Source: Pyrenula massariospora | Lineage: Eukaryota > Ascomycota > Eurotiomycetes > Pyrenulales > Pyrenulaceae | Assembly (NCBI GenBank): GCA_021030905.1 | Contig: JAGFMI010000011.1 | Coordinates: 744,001 to 808,000, forward strand | Length of the DNA stretch: 64,000 nt | Reading direction: 5' to 3' | Part shown: positions 1-13,848 of the stretch, one piece after another | Position numbering within the stretch: the stretch's first letter is position 1 | How the letters are laid out: the number at the start of each line of letters is the position of its first letter | The notes under the pieces: generated by a model | Told to the model about the DNA's origin: nothing | Database searches by the model: none | The model's input: the letters and a program-made list of their open reading frames with translations, nothing else | Program-made: the position numbers and the translations under genes

Positions 1-2494
1 TCTAGATCATGTTAAAGTCATTTACAGTGTTCCAGGTACAATTACCAACGCTGGTGATTTACAGAGGAACCAAACAATGATACGTACCATCGGTAGTATA
101 GAGCTGTAAATACATTGGATGTAACGAAGTTCGCGCTTGGTAATCGTACATCAATGATATCTCCAACTTGCCATGATCTAATCGCAGGCCGATCCATGAA
201 ATTTCATCAGATGACTGCCAGATTTTGGTGATGCCACTGATCAATAGTGAACAGCCAACACAACCTGAAATAGCAGATGATTGGACTTCGTCATATCTGA
301 TCTGCCAGAACCTGGGACGGTTGTTGTCGGGACCTCGCGTCGATCTATGGAGTCAATATGTTATCACTTCTTTGTTTAGATCGCAGCATGTCTCACACGG
401 CGCCATCGATTTGAGGCGAAAATAGAATACGGATACCAGGAAAGTAATACATGAATGGATTTACGACACCTAGCCTCTGATATTCTGGCCCGGGAAGATC
501 AAATTGGCCGAGGTTGCGGTAAGTGTTCCCGGGGTTGAGCAAAGAGGAAGGAGTTACTTTCCTTAACCTACTCGCAAAGCACTCTCGTTCTGCTCTCTCA
601 TTTAGCTTCAGATATTTCAGAGAGTAAGCAAAGCACGCAATAATCAGCTAACTCTGTAATAAATAGGAGACCATCAGTATGTCTTCTACAAATGGGTCAG
701 AGGCACTCAAACCCTGACCCGGCGCCTCTGACGTCCTTGCCAAGACCACCAAACACACAGCGCCAGCTTTGGAGAACTCCGACCTGAGATGCCCCACATA
801 CGTACCAATGGTACCTACCTCCCAATACACCCCATATCAGACCTGATTACATATTCGAGAAGTTATCAGCTGTAGGTTAGACGTGTTGCGGAGAAATGCT
901 AGATGGCGGAAGACAACAACAAGAACGGTCGTCTACGCCAGCTAGCGAGCCAGCGGCTTCTCCAGCTCCAAGCACTCCAAGCACTTCGGGCGCGTGACAT
1001 GGAGCGAGACGTCGTGACCGGTAGTCACTATATCGTACATAATCTGTGAATGCAGATCTCGCGTATTTCGTGAATACTTTGTTTTCCTGCCTCTGAAATT
1101 TGCATTTAAGGTTACCTGTCAGGTTCCGATGCTTACTCTCAAACGCTACCTTCGCGGTCCAGCGCGCTCTCTTACCGCAAACAGCATACACGTTGCTGAG
1201 AACCGTGATCATTGGACGTACTTTTTGACCGATCCATTGAGTTTTTTGTACTCTTTGTGGCAAGGCTAAGGAAATAACTCAGAAAGTAGCGCTAACATTG
1301 GCACCGAGTATGGGGCATGCCGATATTGTGTTCTCGGACCTAAGTTTAAGTGGTTGATTTTGCGATAACGCTAGATAATTTGTCCTGCTAGAGCCGCGGT
1401 TTGACGAGCCTCGGCGAAGATTAATGATCTCGAGTGGAGGCTAGTTTGCTCTGTTTATGAAATTTGCCTGTATGTGAGGCACGCGAAGCCTAATGGCGCA
1501 TGGATGACATACCACAAGGCTAGGCGATAAGAAAACGTGGCATCCCTCACTCAAATCATTAGCCGAAAGGGGGTGCCATGACTTCTGTTACCCAGCCTCG
1601 CCAGACGACTCAGAGCAGGGTAGACCTTTTACCGTAAGAGGGAGAGATATCTATGCATGCAAAAGGTAGCAAATTGGTCTGCGAAACAGACAGCGGACCG
1701 TCACCAAATACTCTTTCAAGAATCCTCACGTCCAAAATGAATGATCCGACAACACGTAGAGTGAGTAACCCGGTTACAGGCAGGTGAGGACGTGATATCA
1801 TGCAGCTAGCAGTGGAGCACGAGCTAGATATATCTCCGGGGAACGAGAAGCGATCTCGGGATTCTGATGTGTGTAAAAGAGGACGGATCGTAGAGTGTTC
1901 ATTGGATGATGTGAAAATGGGTAAGAAGAACGAGGACAAAGGAGCGGAAATGCGTACGGGGACTACGGGCTTACCAGAGAGCCGCACGGACCGCGGCTAC
2001 GAAAAAGCTTGGGGTGCCGGGCTGCCGAAGCCTGCCCCAACGGCTTCGTCTGATTCAGTATCGCCCTCCAGGAGCTCTGCATGCACCCCAGGGCGCAAGG
2101 AGGATTGCAAATTCTAAATCCGGTCATGCGAGGCATAACGCGCGAATGGCATGTTTCTCGGCCTTTCCTCGTCATTGCCTCTCCCTAGGACAGCCCATGC
2201 AAGAACCCAGACGTGCGCCCTAATGGCGTCACAAATCTGCTGGATCACTACAATTGGACAGCCTAATGGTGGTAGACTTTCGCATCCGAAATGTCTCAAC
2301 CACCGATACGGGCATTGCATGCAAATCAAAGCTTTTCTACAGCCCGCTCAAAGGGCAACTAATCCTTCTCAACTCGGGATTGACGGCATATTAACCGAAT
2401 GTTACTGAAGACAAGGTTGACTCGTGGGCCTACAAAAACATGTCTTCTCCCATCTCTTTCATGAAGGGTTCAACTGCGTACAAGACTGATCACA
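1..2494. other. Gene-poor stretch, nothing recognised
   Basis: Short open frames are present on both strands, the longest being a 128-codon frame at 877-1263 minus, a 125-codon frame at 1610-1987 minus and a 105-codon frame at 1800-2117 plus. None shows a family motif and they overlap one another in different frames. No RNA gene or element end was seen. The part nearest 2494 must hold the promoter of the reductase gene that starts at 2495. Confidence 0.5.
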
Positions 2495-5400
2495 ATGTCA
2501 TCAAGTGAGCAAATTGGGAAGCGACTATGGCCCGTTGTTATCGACGAGCGAGCGCAAAACAACCCTAACCATGTCATTTATGCCTATCCAAGATCGAACG
2601 ACCTCTCCCAAGGCTTTAGAGATGTCACGAACAGACAATATGCTACTGCTGTCGATAATGTCGCGTGGTTACTCAAACAGGCCTTAGGTAAAGGTAATCA
2701 GTCGGAACCAATTGGGTATATTGGTCCCGCCGACATTACTTACCTCATCCTGGTTCCTGCTGCTATGAAGGCCGGCTATGTGGTAAGTCAATCCGTAGGC
2801 TGCTTGGACAGTGCTCACGCATCCAGATGTTATTCAATTCACCCCGAAATTCCCTAGATGGGCACCTAAATGTTATTGACAAGTCCCATTGCTACATATG
2901 GGCAACATCACACTCGCAACCTCCAGTTGTGAACGAGATATTACAGAAGCGAGCTATGCGCACAGTTCTGATCCCTGGTCTTGAGGACATTCTAAATACG
3001 GCCGCCACGAAACCTTATCCCTACGAAAAATCCTTCAAGGAGGCTGAATTTGATCCTCTGCTAATACTGCACACTTCAGGTTCAACGGGCCTCCCAAAAC
3101 CCATAACGTGGAGAAATGCAGGCGCGGCGATCTATGATGCCCATCACCTTCTGCAGCAGCAAGGAGGCAAGGACCTCCATCTCAGAGAATGGGCTTCAGA
3201 TCCACGAATGATTTACTCTGCTTTTCCTTTTTTCCATGTCAGTCAGACCGCCCTCTCTATTTGTTGTTTGCTAACCTTGGCATTAGGCTGTCAGTGGCAT
3301 AATGCATTCTCTCGCGGCAGTATTCTTTGACTTTGGTTTTGTCTTTGGACCGGCTTCTGTTCCGACGAGTGTGAGCCTTGTGAACGCCATGCTAGACAAT
3401 AACAAGAATCTGCAGGGCGCCTTTCTGCCTCCTTCGATCGTTGATGAGATCGCCAAATCTCCTGAGTCTCTTCAGAAACTTAAAAATGTTCGCTGGATAG
3501 GGTCAGCAGGTGGCCCTATCGCTTTTGAAGCGGGTATTGCAGTTGGAAAGATGTGTCGGTATGATAACGTCATCGGCTCGACTGAAGCCCTCCAGTATCC
3601 GACGCTTGTTACAGATCCAGAAGATTGGAACTACTTCCATTTTCACACCGAAGCGGGCTTTGATTGGGTGCCTGCTGGCAATGGCCTATTGGAATTGGTC
3701 TCAAAACGAACGCCTGGAGAGTTCAAGGCAACTACTCTTCATATTACGTTCCCAGATCAGGAAGTCATTTCAACTAACGACCTTTATGCTCCTCATCCAA
3801 CGAAGCCAGGGATGTTCCGTTACTACGGGCGATCTGATGATGTCATTGTCTTCTCGAATGGTGAGAAACTTAACCCAACAGACATGGAAAGTATGATCCA
3901 GGGACATCAAGCGGTTAAAGGCGCGTTAGTCGTCGGCCAAGGCCGATTTCAAGCATGTGCCTTGATAGAGCTCCTAAATCCTACAACTGATGTAGACGAG
4001 CTCAAAGAGTTGGCAGACAGTATTCGACCAACCATACAGCACGCCAATGTCGCCGCTCCGTCACACGGACGCATTCAGCCTGGCTTCATACTGTTTGCTC
4101 ATCCAGATAAACCATTTATACGCGCTCCAAAAGGGACGATAATACGCTCGCAAACAATCAAAAGTTACAGCCAAGAAATTGACGACCTGTATACTTCACT
4201 CCAAAATGCACCCGCTGCCAGCATACGCAAGATCGATCTCAACAGCCATGAGAGTATTGTCTTGCAGTTGTCATCTTACATCGAGTCCCTGGTGGGACAT
4301 CCAGTTACGCAGGAAGACGATTTATTCGCCGCAGGCCTGGACTCGTTACTCATACTTCAGGTCGCACAGAGTCTAGATGCCAGTCTTGCGGCTATGGGCC
4401 GTGAGCATGCAATGTCCACCAGCATCATCTATCAAAACCCAACCATCGAACAGCTCACGACTGTCGTTCAAAATATTGCCAATAACAATCGCACGGAGGC
4501 CGACACGGACGCGAACGTAAAGGCATTGCAGGCACTCGTCGACAAATATACCGCCAACATACCACAACGGAAGCCGAGTGTACCAATTACTCCGAGCCTT
4601 GGCTACAATGTCATCCTGACCGGGAGCACAGGATCGCTGGGTAGCTACCTTCTTGACTGCTTGTTGCAAATTCCTCACGTCCAACAAATTTACTGTCTGA
4701 ACCGCTCTGCCGATGGCCGTTCGCGTCAGAAACAGAGTAGCTCTTCTCGTGGTCTTCACTGCGAATGGCCTGAAGATCGAGTGAAATTCTTCCAGGCGGA
4801 GTTTTCCAAAGATCAATTCGCTATGGCTGCTCAGGACTTTGAGGAGCTACTAATGACAACGACTCATATAATTCACAATCAATGGCCTGTCAATTTCAAC
4901 ATCTCCCTTTCTTCCTTCGAACCCCATATCCTTGGTGTCCGCAATCTTGTCGACTTCTCTCTGCAATCCAACCATTCTGCACATGTCATGTTCGTCTCGT
5001 CTGTCGCGGTTGCAGAGAACATTCCCTCTGACAAAACTCCCGTACCCGAGGAGCCTATCCATGACTTCCACTATGCGACCATGGGGTATGGATCCTCCAA
5101 ACTTGCTGGCGAAGCGATCCTAGAGATCGCAGCAAAAGAACAAGGGGTGGACGCGACGGTCTGCAGAGTGGGACAGATTGGCGGGCCGGTGGCGCGGAAA
5201 GAAGGAGTTTGGAACAAATCAGAATGGCTTCCAACCATCGTAAATACCTCGAATTATATGAAGAAAGCGCCAAGCACATTGGGCTCGTATGACGAGTGCG
5301 ACTGGGTCCCTGTGGACACCGTGGCACCAGTATTACTGGAGATGGCCAGGATAGCGACGGTGGCTGATAATGGATCGTCGTCTTCACTGGCAGCGTCTCC

Positions 5401-5815
5401 GTCCTCTGAGAGATCTGATGTCTCCCAGCAGAGCTACAATGTGCATTCTGACGGCAAGGAGGTGACAGCGGTGTACCATATCCAGAACCCAAACCGCCCG
5501 TCCTGGTCGACCATCCTCCCTACCGTCACCTCATATCTTCCTCCCGAAACTGAAGTCGTCACATGGGAAGAGTGGGTGGAAACTCTCCGTCAATCTTCCA
5601 AAAATCCAGATGAGCTTGCGAAGAACCCCGGTATTCCCTTACTAGACTTCTACGAACATCTTTGGAGTGGAGAGAAGGAGGGAAAGACGCAAGTCGTGTA
5701 TGGCCTGGTTGAGAGCCTAAAGAAGAGCGCGACGTTGATGAAGACTGGTCCAGTGAGCCAGGAGTGGATGGATACATGGATGAAGCAGTGGGGATACGAA
5801 GGGAAAGGGGATTGA
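2495..5815 (+). CDS. NRPS-like adenylate-forming reductase (A-T-R)
   Basis: Carboxylic acid reductase of the NRPS-like type: the A domain activates an acid as its AMP ester, the T domain holds it on phosphopantetheine and the R domain releases it as aldehyde or alcohol with NAD(P)H. Exons 2495-2782, 2827-3237 and 3287-5815 keep phase and give 1075 residues, normal for this family. The A domain shows HTSGSTGLPKP (about residue 179), a GSTE motif and YYGRSDDVIVFSNGEK. The T domain shows FAAGLDSLL, with the carrier serine near residue 585. The R domain shows GSTGSLGSYL (about 678) and YGSSK (about 833), the short-chain-dehydrogenase type cofactor and catalytic motifs. There is no condensation domain. 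The start fits the family's usual opening (GKRLWPVVIDERA). All core motifs are intact, so it should be active; the substrate cannot be read from the sequence. Confidence 0.93.
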
Positions 5816-7272
5816 TCCATGTGTGAAGGAATCAAAGCGTGGCATTTTGTGATGTGTTCACCAGTGGTCTTGTCCGGGCGCTAAATTGGAGGAGGTTTCA
5901 AGTTCCTTGATTTCACTTTGAGCACTGTAAAACAACATACCGATGTATCATTCAAAATCTTTGGCCTGTCGCAAGTGAGAACAGTTGTGGACAACGGTAG
6001 ATGCGAACATGTGTGCGCCAACTCCATAGAGACAACCAACATCTAAACAGATTCATACCAAGCTATTATGTTTTTGAATTTTCTGTATGACATTGTGTTT
6101 GCAGAGCATTTCAAGATAGATGGCCAAGTTGGCTGCCTAGTAGTGTCTGCCTTGTAAGGCAAATATGTCATTTTTCCGGGTGGCGTTCTGAACGCGGCCA
6201 TGGCGAAGATGCACCGGTACGCTAGGTGAATCTATACCGGTTGGTGGCAAGACTCATGGGTGCGTGCGCATTGGCTGGTTGCTCCACCGGACATCGAACA
6301 AAGTCAGTGAATTTAATAATACCCTTCACCATTGAGCTTGCTGCGTATTTTAACTCTAACAATGCTGTTTATGCTAGTCTAGTTCTGACAGTTTCGTACA
6401 GACTAGATATTGAGATTAAATATCTTATTAGCCGAGCCTCAATTTGGTCTTGTCTTTACCGATATCCATTGGATCGTATGCGAAGCCTCTATCAACATCA
6501 TCCCCGTGAGTCGGGATACCGTATCGGGGCGATGCCAAGTCCAAAAAAAAACCTGATTTCTGCACATTGGCATCTCACAACCCAGAACTATGAATATGGC
6601 GCTTCTCTTGCCTCGGTGATGGTGTCTTTGTCAGGGGCTCAACAAGATTAGAAGGTCCGCATTCGGGCTGCATGATACCCTTGCAGTGATCCTCTCTCAA
6701 GGCTGCACACTGGCTGATTTCGCACATTAATACTTCCCGCGAGTCGTTGCAAAAGAAGACGCTGCAAGCCACCTCGTGGAACGATGAAAGGCTTTGAAAT
6801 CCATGAAATGGCAGCTCGGCCGCGGCCTCGGCCAGACTCTTCCGCCGACGCTGCTGTCATTTCCGCAAGCCTCTTTCCTTAGGTGGTAAAGCCCCAGGCA
6901 GCCTGATTTAAATATGTTCTTCTTAGACGCTACAAGAGTTTCACAGCGTCAAAGCTAATATTTGATGCATTCCCCTGCATTCGTACAAGCATGTTTGGCC
7001 TACTACATAGCGCCGGTTGGACCAGTTGTCTTATGGTGGCAAACGTCTATTACTAAGTCGGAAGACTTGAAGCGAAGTTGAGCCTCCTCAAGACATGGAT
7101 ATAAGCTATATCCGAGCTACGAGGGAACCATTCCATGCCCAAATATATTCCGCCCAGAAGGTCCCGTCAGAAACATATTTTCCGACTTTTGAACAATGCT
7201 GCAAGGTGCGTAAGGCTCCTTGTTAGCCGAGCCATCAACTCCGATGTCTTGAAAAACATATAAATCTTGGAT
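5816..7272. other. Intergenic, no gene recognised
   Basis: A 141-codon frame at 6226-6651 opens with GTG, not ATG, and has no recognisable motif. The rest has only short frames. It separates the 3' end of the reductase gene from the promoter of the ankyrin gene. Confidence 0.5.
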
Positions 7273-9705
7273 ATGGAGCCGATATCTAGCGCGGCAGGTA
7301 TCGCGTCTCTAGGGTTTCAAGTTCTCTCAGGAGCTCTTAAGATACAGAATTTCATCTCTCAAATGCGTCATACCCGCAAGGATACTGAACAAACCGTGGC
7401 CGAGCTTGTTACCTTATCCCGAATTTTGGATAGCGTGCACCTCTCCGAGAAAGATGAGCTTGTAGCGATGATTGATTGCATAACAAAACTACAGGAGGTG
7501 GACAAAATGGTAGAGAGCATAGAAACGAGGCTAACAGCTAGCAACCTATTTATTCGGCTAGGGGGGTCATTTCGACATGCTCGAAAAGCGAATTCCTTGA
7601 AGAACTTGAAAGAAATGCTTGCTCAATCAAAGATGACATTGCTTATTGCTATGGTCCAAAAAGGCAATTCGTTTGGCCAGGACCTGAAAGACAATCAAGC
7701 GACTGATAGGAGACTACAAGCGACGCAATTCAGTACTCTAAGAGATCACAGTACGGGCTTGGCTCATCAAAGTGCTTCGAATCACGATGCTTTGATAGCC
7801 CGATTTGACGAACTTAAGTCGCACTTAGACTCGTGTTCTGTCTTGACGACTGCCGAGGGAAGAGAGATTGGCGAAATCCACTGGGAAGAGCTCAGAGCTG
7901 AAATTGCTCAGATGGCTAGCAGAGTTAGCGATAATGGGTTGAGAGCAAATCTTCAGCATACCATATACGAATCTATGAAGAAGCATTTTGACGCTTTCAT
8001 CGAGCAGAACCAGACCCCAGACCTTGCCACGGTACCCAACTCATCCAATCGCAATTTCAATTGGTCCAAACCTGTATCGCAGACCAATCGAGTTCCAAGG
8101 ATTCTCGAGTCTTGCAAAAGCTATTTCTTCGGCAATGTGTACATCGTTTCTGAGATTCGACCAGATCCTGCTCGTGCAGGAAGTCCTTCGGGCAAGAAAA
8201 GCATGTTCACTGCACGGTCAACTTACATTTTCCACCCCTCCGTTCACGGCATACGGAATGGACTTCAAATTCAGATAGAGCACAGAGCGAGTCATGGCTG
8301 GAAGTACATGCCTCGCAACTTCAACACTGTCAACAATGACGCGCTTATTTTTAAACTATGTCGTGAGGGAAACACAATAGCTGTGCAGCAGCTGTTCAAC
8401 GCTCACGAAGCCTCACCATGGGATGTTGATCAGGATGGTTGGACGCCGTTGCATCACGCCGCATTGCATCACCATCAAGGCCTTTGTCGACTGCTTCTTG
8501 ATTCTGGTGGCGATCTGCGTGCCATGACTTACCCAAAGTCCAACCAAATCAGCTCTACTCCATTTGACAATAGCTTTCTTGGTACTTTTCGAGCCAATGA
8601 AAACGAATCTAGTTTGGTTGACTTTCTTCGTTGGTCTGTAGATACCGCAGACATGAGCCTCATCGTCAACATGAGCAGAATCAACCCAGCAGCTGTGGCA
8701 CTTGTTTCTCGGGATTATCAATATGGAACATCGTTGAATTTTAAAGCTTATAGCCGCGCTCTCTCATGGGTTCTTCGGAATTGTCTTCACGAAGAATCAC
8801 AGGACCCAGAGAATAGAGAGTCGGTTATGCGCCACATGCTGTACGCCGTATCTGGTGAGGTAAGATCTGGGGATATTGGACACGGATTGGAAACACTCCA
8901 ACTTCTCCTATCCGCAGCTAATATGGAAATCAACCATTCAATGACTAATGATGGGCGGGCGCTAATACATGTCCTTTTTTCGGGACATACATTTCTTTCA
9001 TCATCCTTGATTCGTACTTTGTTAGTCGCAGGCGCCGATCCTCACCTCAGATCGCAAGAAGTTAAATCTGAGAGTCCGTCACAAGCAGCCTTACGGTCTG
9101 GAGATACCTTTTGGATGTGGCGTCAAGCGTTAATAGATCTTGGTTATGCTTTGCCTGCCTTCGTGGAAGAGAGCCTCCGAACTTCGCGCTGGGATGGCTG
9201 GTCTAAAGAAGCTCTTCTTTATGTTTTCAATTTCGAATTTGAGCTACTCTTCCAACCCATCTATTCGCATGCGTTTCAATGCTGGATATGTGGTGGTGCA
9301 TGGTTCCAATCTAGGTGCCAGTGGTGGGAGGCTGTCACCCGCCAAATCCGGTCAGGCGACAACGGTCGCGTGACTTATCATTCATTCATTGAAGTTCTAG
9401 AGGATACGAGCTTATTTGCACAGTGGATCCAAGATGCGCTCTTCGGTACCAATGTTGCACCTAGGTTCCGCCAAGATGAGATTGTGATTTACAAAAGCAT
9501 TTGGAGTCATGCTTTGGACGTACAATCCACCTGCGCTGGTTGCCTGGCAAAGATCCGTGACTTTGCTCGACAGAGCACTTTCCAGGAATTGAGACCGCCA
9601 GATGTTCTATATGCTGTACGAGCATCCATCCAACCAAACAATGGTTTCGCCAACTCGTCAACAAAATACAATGATCTCGGTAAAAACGGCCCAAAGCACA
9701 AGTGA
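7273..9705 (+). CDS. Fungal_N-domain ankyrin-repeat protein
   Basis: Protein of 810 residues from a single exon. The first in-frame ATG is 7273; an upstream TTG at 7267 is not a credible start. Residues 1-130 look like the Fungal_N helical domain found at the front of fungal STAND/NLR-like proteins (MEPISSAAGIASLGFQ, then amphipathic helices). One clear ankyrin pair lies at about 355-420 (DGWTPLHHAALHHHQGLC) and a weaker one at about 557-610 (RTLLVAGADPH). A C-terminal part has two Cys pairs (CWICGG and CAGC) that might bind metal. There is no NACHT or NB-ARC P-loop, so it is not a full NLR. In this family the N-terminal domain is thought to signal and the ankyrins to recognise; the actual ligand is unknown. 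It shares its N-terminal domain type with the gene at 50163. Confidence 0.8.
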   Translation: MEPISSAAGIASLGFQVLSGALKIQNFISQMRHTRKDTEQTVAELVTLSRILDSVHLSEKDELVAMIDCITKLQEVDKMVESIETRLTASNLFIRLGGSFRHARKANSLKNLKEMLAQSKMTLLIAMVQKGNSFGQDLKDNQATDRRLQATQFSTLRDHSTGLAHQSASNHDALIARFDELKSHLDSCSVLTTAEGREIGEIHWEELRAEIAQMASRVSDNGLRANLQHTIYESMKKHFDAFIEQNQTPDLATVPNSSNRNFNWSKPVSQTNRVPRILESCKSYFFGNVYIVSEIRPDPARAGSPSGKKSMFTARSTYIFHPSVHGIRNGLQIQIEHRASHGWKYMPRNFNTVNNDALIFKLCREGNTIAVQQLFNAHEASPWDVDQDGWTPLHHAALHHHQGLCRLLLDSGGDLRAMTYPKSNQISSTPFDNSFLGTFRANENESSLVDFLRWSVDTADMSLIVNMSRINPAAVALVSRDYQYGTSLNFKAYSRALSWVLRNCLHEESQDPENRESVMRHMLYAVSGEVRSGDIGHGLETLQLLLSAANMEINHSMTNDGRALIHVLFSGHTFLSSSLIRTLLVAGADPHLRSQEVKSESPSQAALRSGDTFWMWRQALIDLGYALPAFVEESLRTSRWDGWSKEALLYVFNFEFELLFQPIYSHAFQCWICGGAWFQSRCQWWEAVTRQIRSGDNGRVTYHSFIEVLEDTSLFAQWIQDALFGTNVAPRFRQDEIVIYKSIWSHALDVQSTCAGCLAKIRDFARQSTFQELRPPDVLYAVRASIQPNNGFANSSTKYNDLGKNGPKHK

Positions 9706-12700
9706 AAGTCAATTGTCACTTTGGGCTATTCGTTTCAGTTGGATCTACTCTCGCCAATCATCATCCAAGGCAGATCTCCAATCAATGAACGCCAGACAGC
9801 TGAGTTTAATCTTGCTGTCGAACAACTTCTTCCGAGAAGCAGCCAGTGAAATCGAAGGGATAGTTCCTGCAATTTATTTTGAGACGAGCCTATCAGAACG
9901 CTGAATCTACCTTGCTATAAGACAGTTTCAACACAAGGTGCGGCATCAAAGTCGCTGGTTAACGCCTCCCAAACTAGAGCCAAAGCTCCCCCTTAGAGAC
10001 ACCATCTTCTGAACACTCCAGTCCCCTCCAAACTGTTCTATCTCTGGAGTCCTCGCACCTTCACTACTCTCACAGCATCAATATTGGTTCGATACTCTCT
10101 CTACCATTAGCACAGTACGATAGCAAAAATCCGAAACGATGGCACCTGGCTGTTTAGCAAAGAAAATGACACGACGTACAGAGCAATTATGATTCTATCT
10201 CAGTATCATCTCTCACATTCTACACTTATCACCGCCTAAAAAGGCCCGGAATGCATGCGCAAGAGACCACCAAGGTTATAGACGAGCGAGAAAACCACGC
10301 GGAGATCCTCACTCCACTCAAAGGGATGAACGCTAATGCCCAAGCTCTCCTTCCTTCCCCCCAAACCTCCACAGCTGGATCGGCGCGCTTAACACGGTGC
10401 ACTTCCTTGCTCACAGACCTCGAAGGCCGTTGTACTCTATCTTGCCGGCCAGTGACTAAGCCCGTGGAGCCGAGTGGGGATGCCCAACTAAGAACTCTGT
10501 TTGTCCAGGGAGCTTGGGGAGCGGCTGCTATCAAAGCGATGTTAGACCTGTCTAGGTGATGAGGGGTTGAGGGAGGGAAGGGAATTTGGGAGACGAATGG
10601 ACATTGTATGATTCTTCATAGTGATAGTCCTCTGGTACTATGCTTTCGGATCCTTGTTGTTGTTTCATGGTGGAGGACGGAGAGGATGTCCGCCTTATAC
10701 CTATGCTGCGCCTATAGTGAGATTGTATGGTTCAGCACGGCGATAGTCGAGTCAATGGTTCTCAAACAGAAAAACTTTGATATAAGCAACCTTATCACCC
10801 AGTTTTCGGGTCCCTTTTTTTTTAATTTTAATAGTTCAAGGTCTTCATAGACGCATTTCTAAATCTAAAACTCTTAAAAGGCGACCGCCAACAGCTAAAA
10901 CGGTCAATTTGGCCAGCGAAAAGCAAAATCCGTGGGAAGGCGTGAATGCTTATAAGGCGATCTCACTGTATCCTGATTCTTATTAGTTGTCATCTTCTAA
11001 TTCGAAACTTCATATAAATTTCTTCATTTACCGTAGCCATAGTGCTATTTTCTAGAGACCCAAGAAGGCCACAGTTTTGCACACCTAGGCTGCACACGAT
11101 CCTCGCAGTTCCACGCAGTCACCAGCAAGTCTACCTTTAACATAACCACTCACAGTACTACATTTGCCCCATTATAACGTACAGGAACCACATTTTCCAG
11201 CTTGAATTCCCGCGGCTCGCTCGTCAGTCCGGGAGCCATGGATGTATGCATGTCATCGATCACATACACGAACGTCCGCCATGCATTGTCCTGACGCACG
11301 GCACCGCGTATGACCAGCGCTCGTTTTCTCGATGGAAAGGAAGCAAATAGGTTAGCGGGATGGTGGCGCGTTTTCCGAGTCTGCCCTGTCGAATCGATTT
11401 TGTTACACGGTGTAGGCCGAGGTTTCAAAAACTTTTAAGATTTGAGCATCATGTCTCTTCTGGGAGCTGCAGGTATCCTCTAGGTTTTCATCAAGTAAGA
11501 TCAGCGGCCGTGTCTGTAAGCACAAACACGAGGTGGGGAGACCGATGCTTCGACGTGGCGTGTCTTGTGGTGAGGGTGAAGGTGAGGGTAAGGAGCTCGA
11601 ATGTAGTGTTCAGCTTGGTAAGCAGAATTGTTGTGGGGATGAGAATGGGATGTGGCCTATAGGAGGGCGGTAGGGATTGCGAAGGTTTGCGGTAACGTCG
11701 TACAGGTAGGGATTATGCCACGTTTGCCTGTGGAAGGGATTAGGCGGCTTTTTGGGGGCCATTCTCCGTATATGGCGGTGAACGATTGGATGAGACTTAG
11801 CTACGCGCTGCGGATGGGAATCGCAACACGTGGCTGCATGCTTAGCAGGGGGTTTTGAGATAGCTGCTGCCATTAGAGTGCGGGATTTGTTCGAGGGGGC
11901 ATACTGGGTGGGCTCGTAGAGCTGACATGGGGTCAATAACTAACCTCGTTCCGGGAAGTTCGAGAAGTATGGGTAAAGATAAACCTCAGTACCTGTAATT
12001 GTGGAGCGGAGCGAGGGTCTGTAGCTAGAATTTGTTTTCTTGCACATATTTTGGCGGCAGATTAGGTATCCATTCTAGGCTTACTCGGTCTGGAGAGCGT
12101 ACTATGTAGGGTCCTCGAGCAGGAGTTTGCTCTTGGCCGTGAATCTTGAGACTGAAAAAGAATTGTGAAACTCCATTTCGTGAGCTTTGCAGTAGAGAAA
12201 AGGATGGCGCAGGGCATGGTAGCCAGGTGTCGCCCATACTGAAAAGAAATTGGACGCAGAATGGAGATGGGTGCAGTTCCTCCTGGAGGCTACGTATGCT
12301 GTGGAGTCTCGTTCAGAGGCGTCATTAAGGTTTGAACTGAATAACGCGCATGAGCCCATTCAGCTTGGATGGACGCGGATAATACGGAGGCCATCGTTGC
12401 CTAGTGCTAGATCGCATTTAGAAACTCTAGCCGCACGCGTGTCCGCCCCCATTTTTGGCTAACCATTTTGAAGTTTTACCCTGCATCTGCCAAATGATTT
12501 GTGTCGGATCCCTGCGGTGTCTCAAATCTAAGCCGGTCAAATGTGTGGCCGGCAAGGCTACTATGACGTTTCGTCCAATTGCTGAACGATGATTCTTGCC
12601 TCATCCTGTACTTGCTCCTTGCGCACGAACCTGAATGTCTGTCACTCTTTGTTCGTATCTTGCCTTAAGAAGTTCTTGGCCACAAGACTGCCGCCAGGTC

Positions 12701-13848
12701 AGGGGCCTTACAGCCCCGCTCTATGTTTCACAGTGACCCTGCCAGATTTTTTGTCTTTCTATCACGGATACTACCAAACCTATTGCATCTTGTTTGCCAT
12801 TCAGTACTAAATTATAGCATCAATGTTACCGTCGTAAGTGCCTTTACTGGCCTTACAGCTGCATACGCTGTTCTTAACATGCTTTCAAACGCGAAGGAAT
12901 CCTACTACAAGTGATTCTTGCGGTCGAAAAGCAGCAGTGAGCGCCTCAATCCGGTAGCTTCCCCTGGCCATGGAGGTGTAGCTGTACTTGGACCAGGTCG
13001 GCATTTTGCCAGCACAGAAATCTTAGCCAGGACTTGATCCGCCCCCAAGTAGATTGTGTCAGCTGTGTCTTACCCGTCAAATTCTCTTGCCCAATCAGCC
13101 CGCTTATACTGAAGCTATATGCACCGGCCACTAGCCGCAGGAATGGGATTTTCAGGGGCAGTAATAAGGTTTCCGGTTAAACACTTCACCGGGATTATAA
13201 GAGGCTGAAATATGCGCGTCATGACGTGTATGACTTTTATCTTTTGCTCTGAATATTTTACTGTGTGGTAGGAAATATGTGGGGTTCGGATAATCTATAT
13301 AGAAAGCGGGAAATGTTTCTTACGCATCTATCGTGTTCGTCCTAGCTGATATTGCCTTGGATCCTTGCCTGTGTCGACTGCCAATCCAGCCATCAACATT
13401 CTTCTGCAAGGATGACTGCAACAATCCTAGAAAACCTTAGCATCGCATTACCAGCGTGTAACATCCATCTCCTTCAGTGAACGTTCGCCAGAGAGCTTTC
13501 ATTCGATGAGACTTTAAATTTCATCGGCACATTGACATCATCTTAACCATGTCCGTTATACCACATATCATGCTACACACCTATCACGGACGAGAGGTCC
13601 ATCGTCTCCTAGCTAAGCTACTTTGTAGGAAAAGACCCGTTTCATGTTTGATAATGATCCTCAGCGCAGCCTTATTTACAACATATCCAAGAAATATCTC
13701 ACAGCAAGCGATTCACGTTAGAACAAGTTACTGCCATGTATTGCCTTGATGGATACATGGTAACCACGCGCGGGAATTTTCTGCTGAGCAAGATTATTTA
13801 CATAAATTAAGTAAAGTCGACTTTCCCGCCGGTCCCAGATCTGAGCCC
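9706..13848. other. 4-kb gene-poor stretch
   Basis: No gene could be identified. A 102-codon ATG frame lies at 10251-10559 plus and a 92-codon frame at 11150-11428 minus; the minus frame ends in a plausible coding tail (residues such as PSRKRALVIRGAV) but no partner exon was found. Frames at 11610-11936 overlap on both strands. The stretch may contain remnants too decayed to name. Confidence 0.45.
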
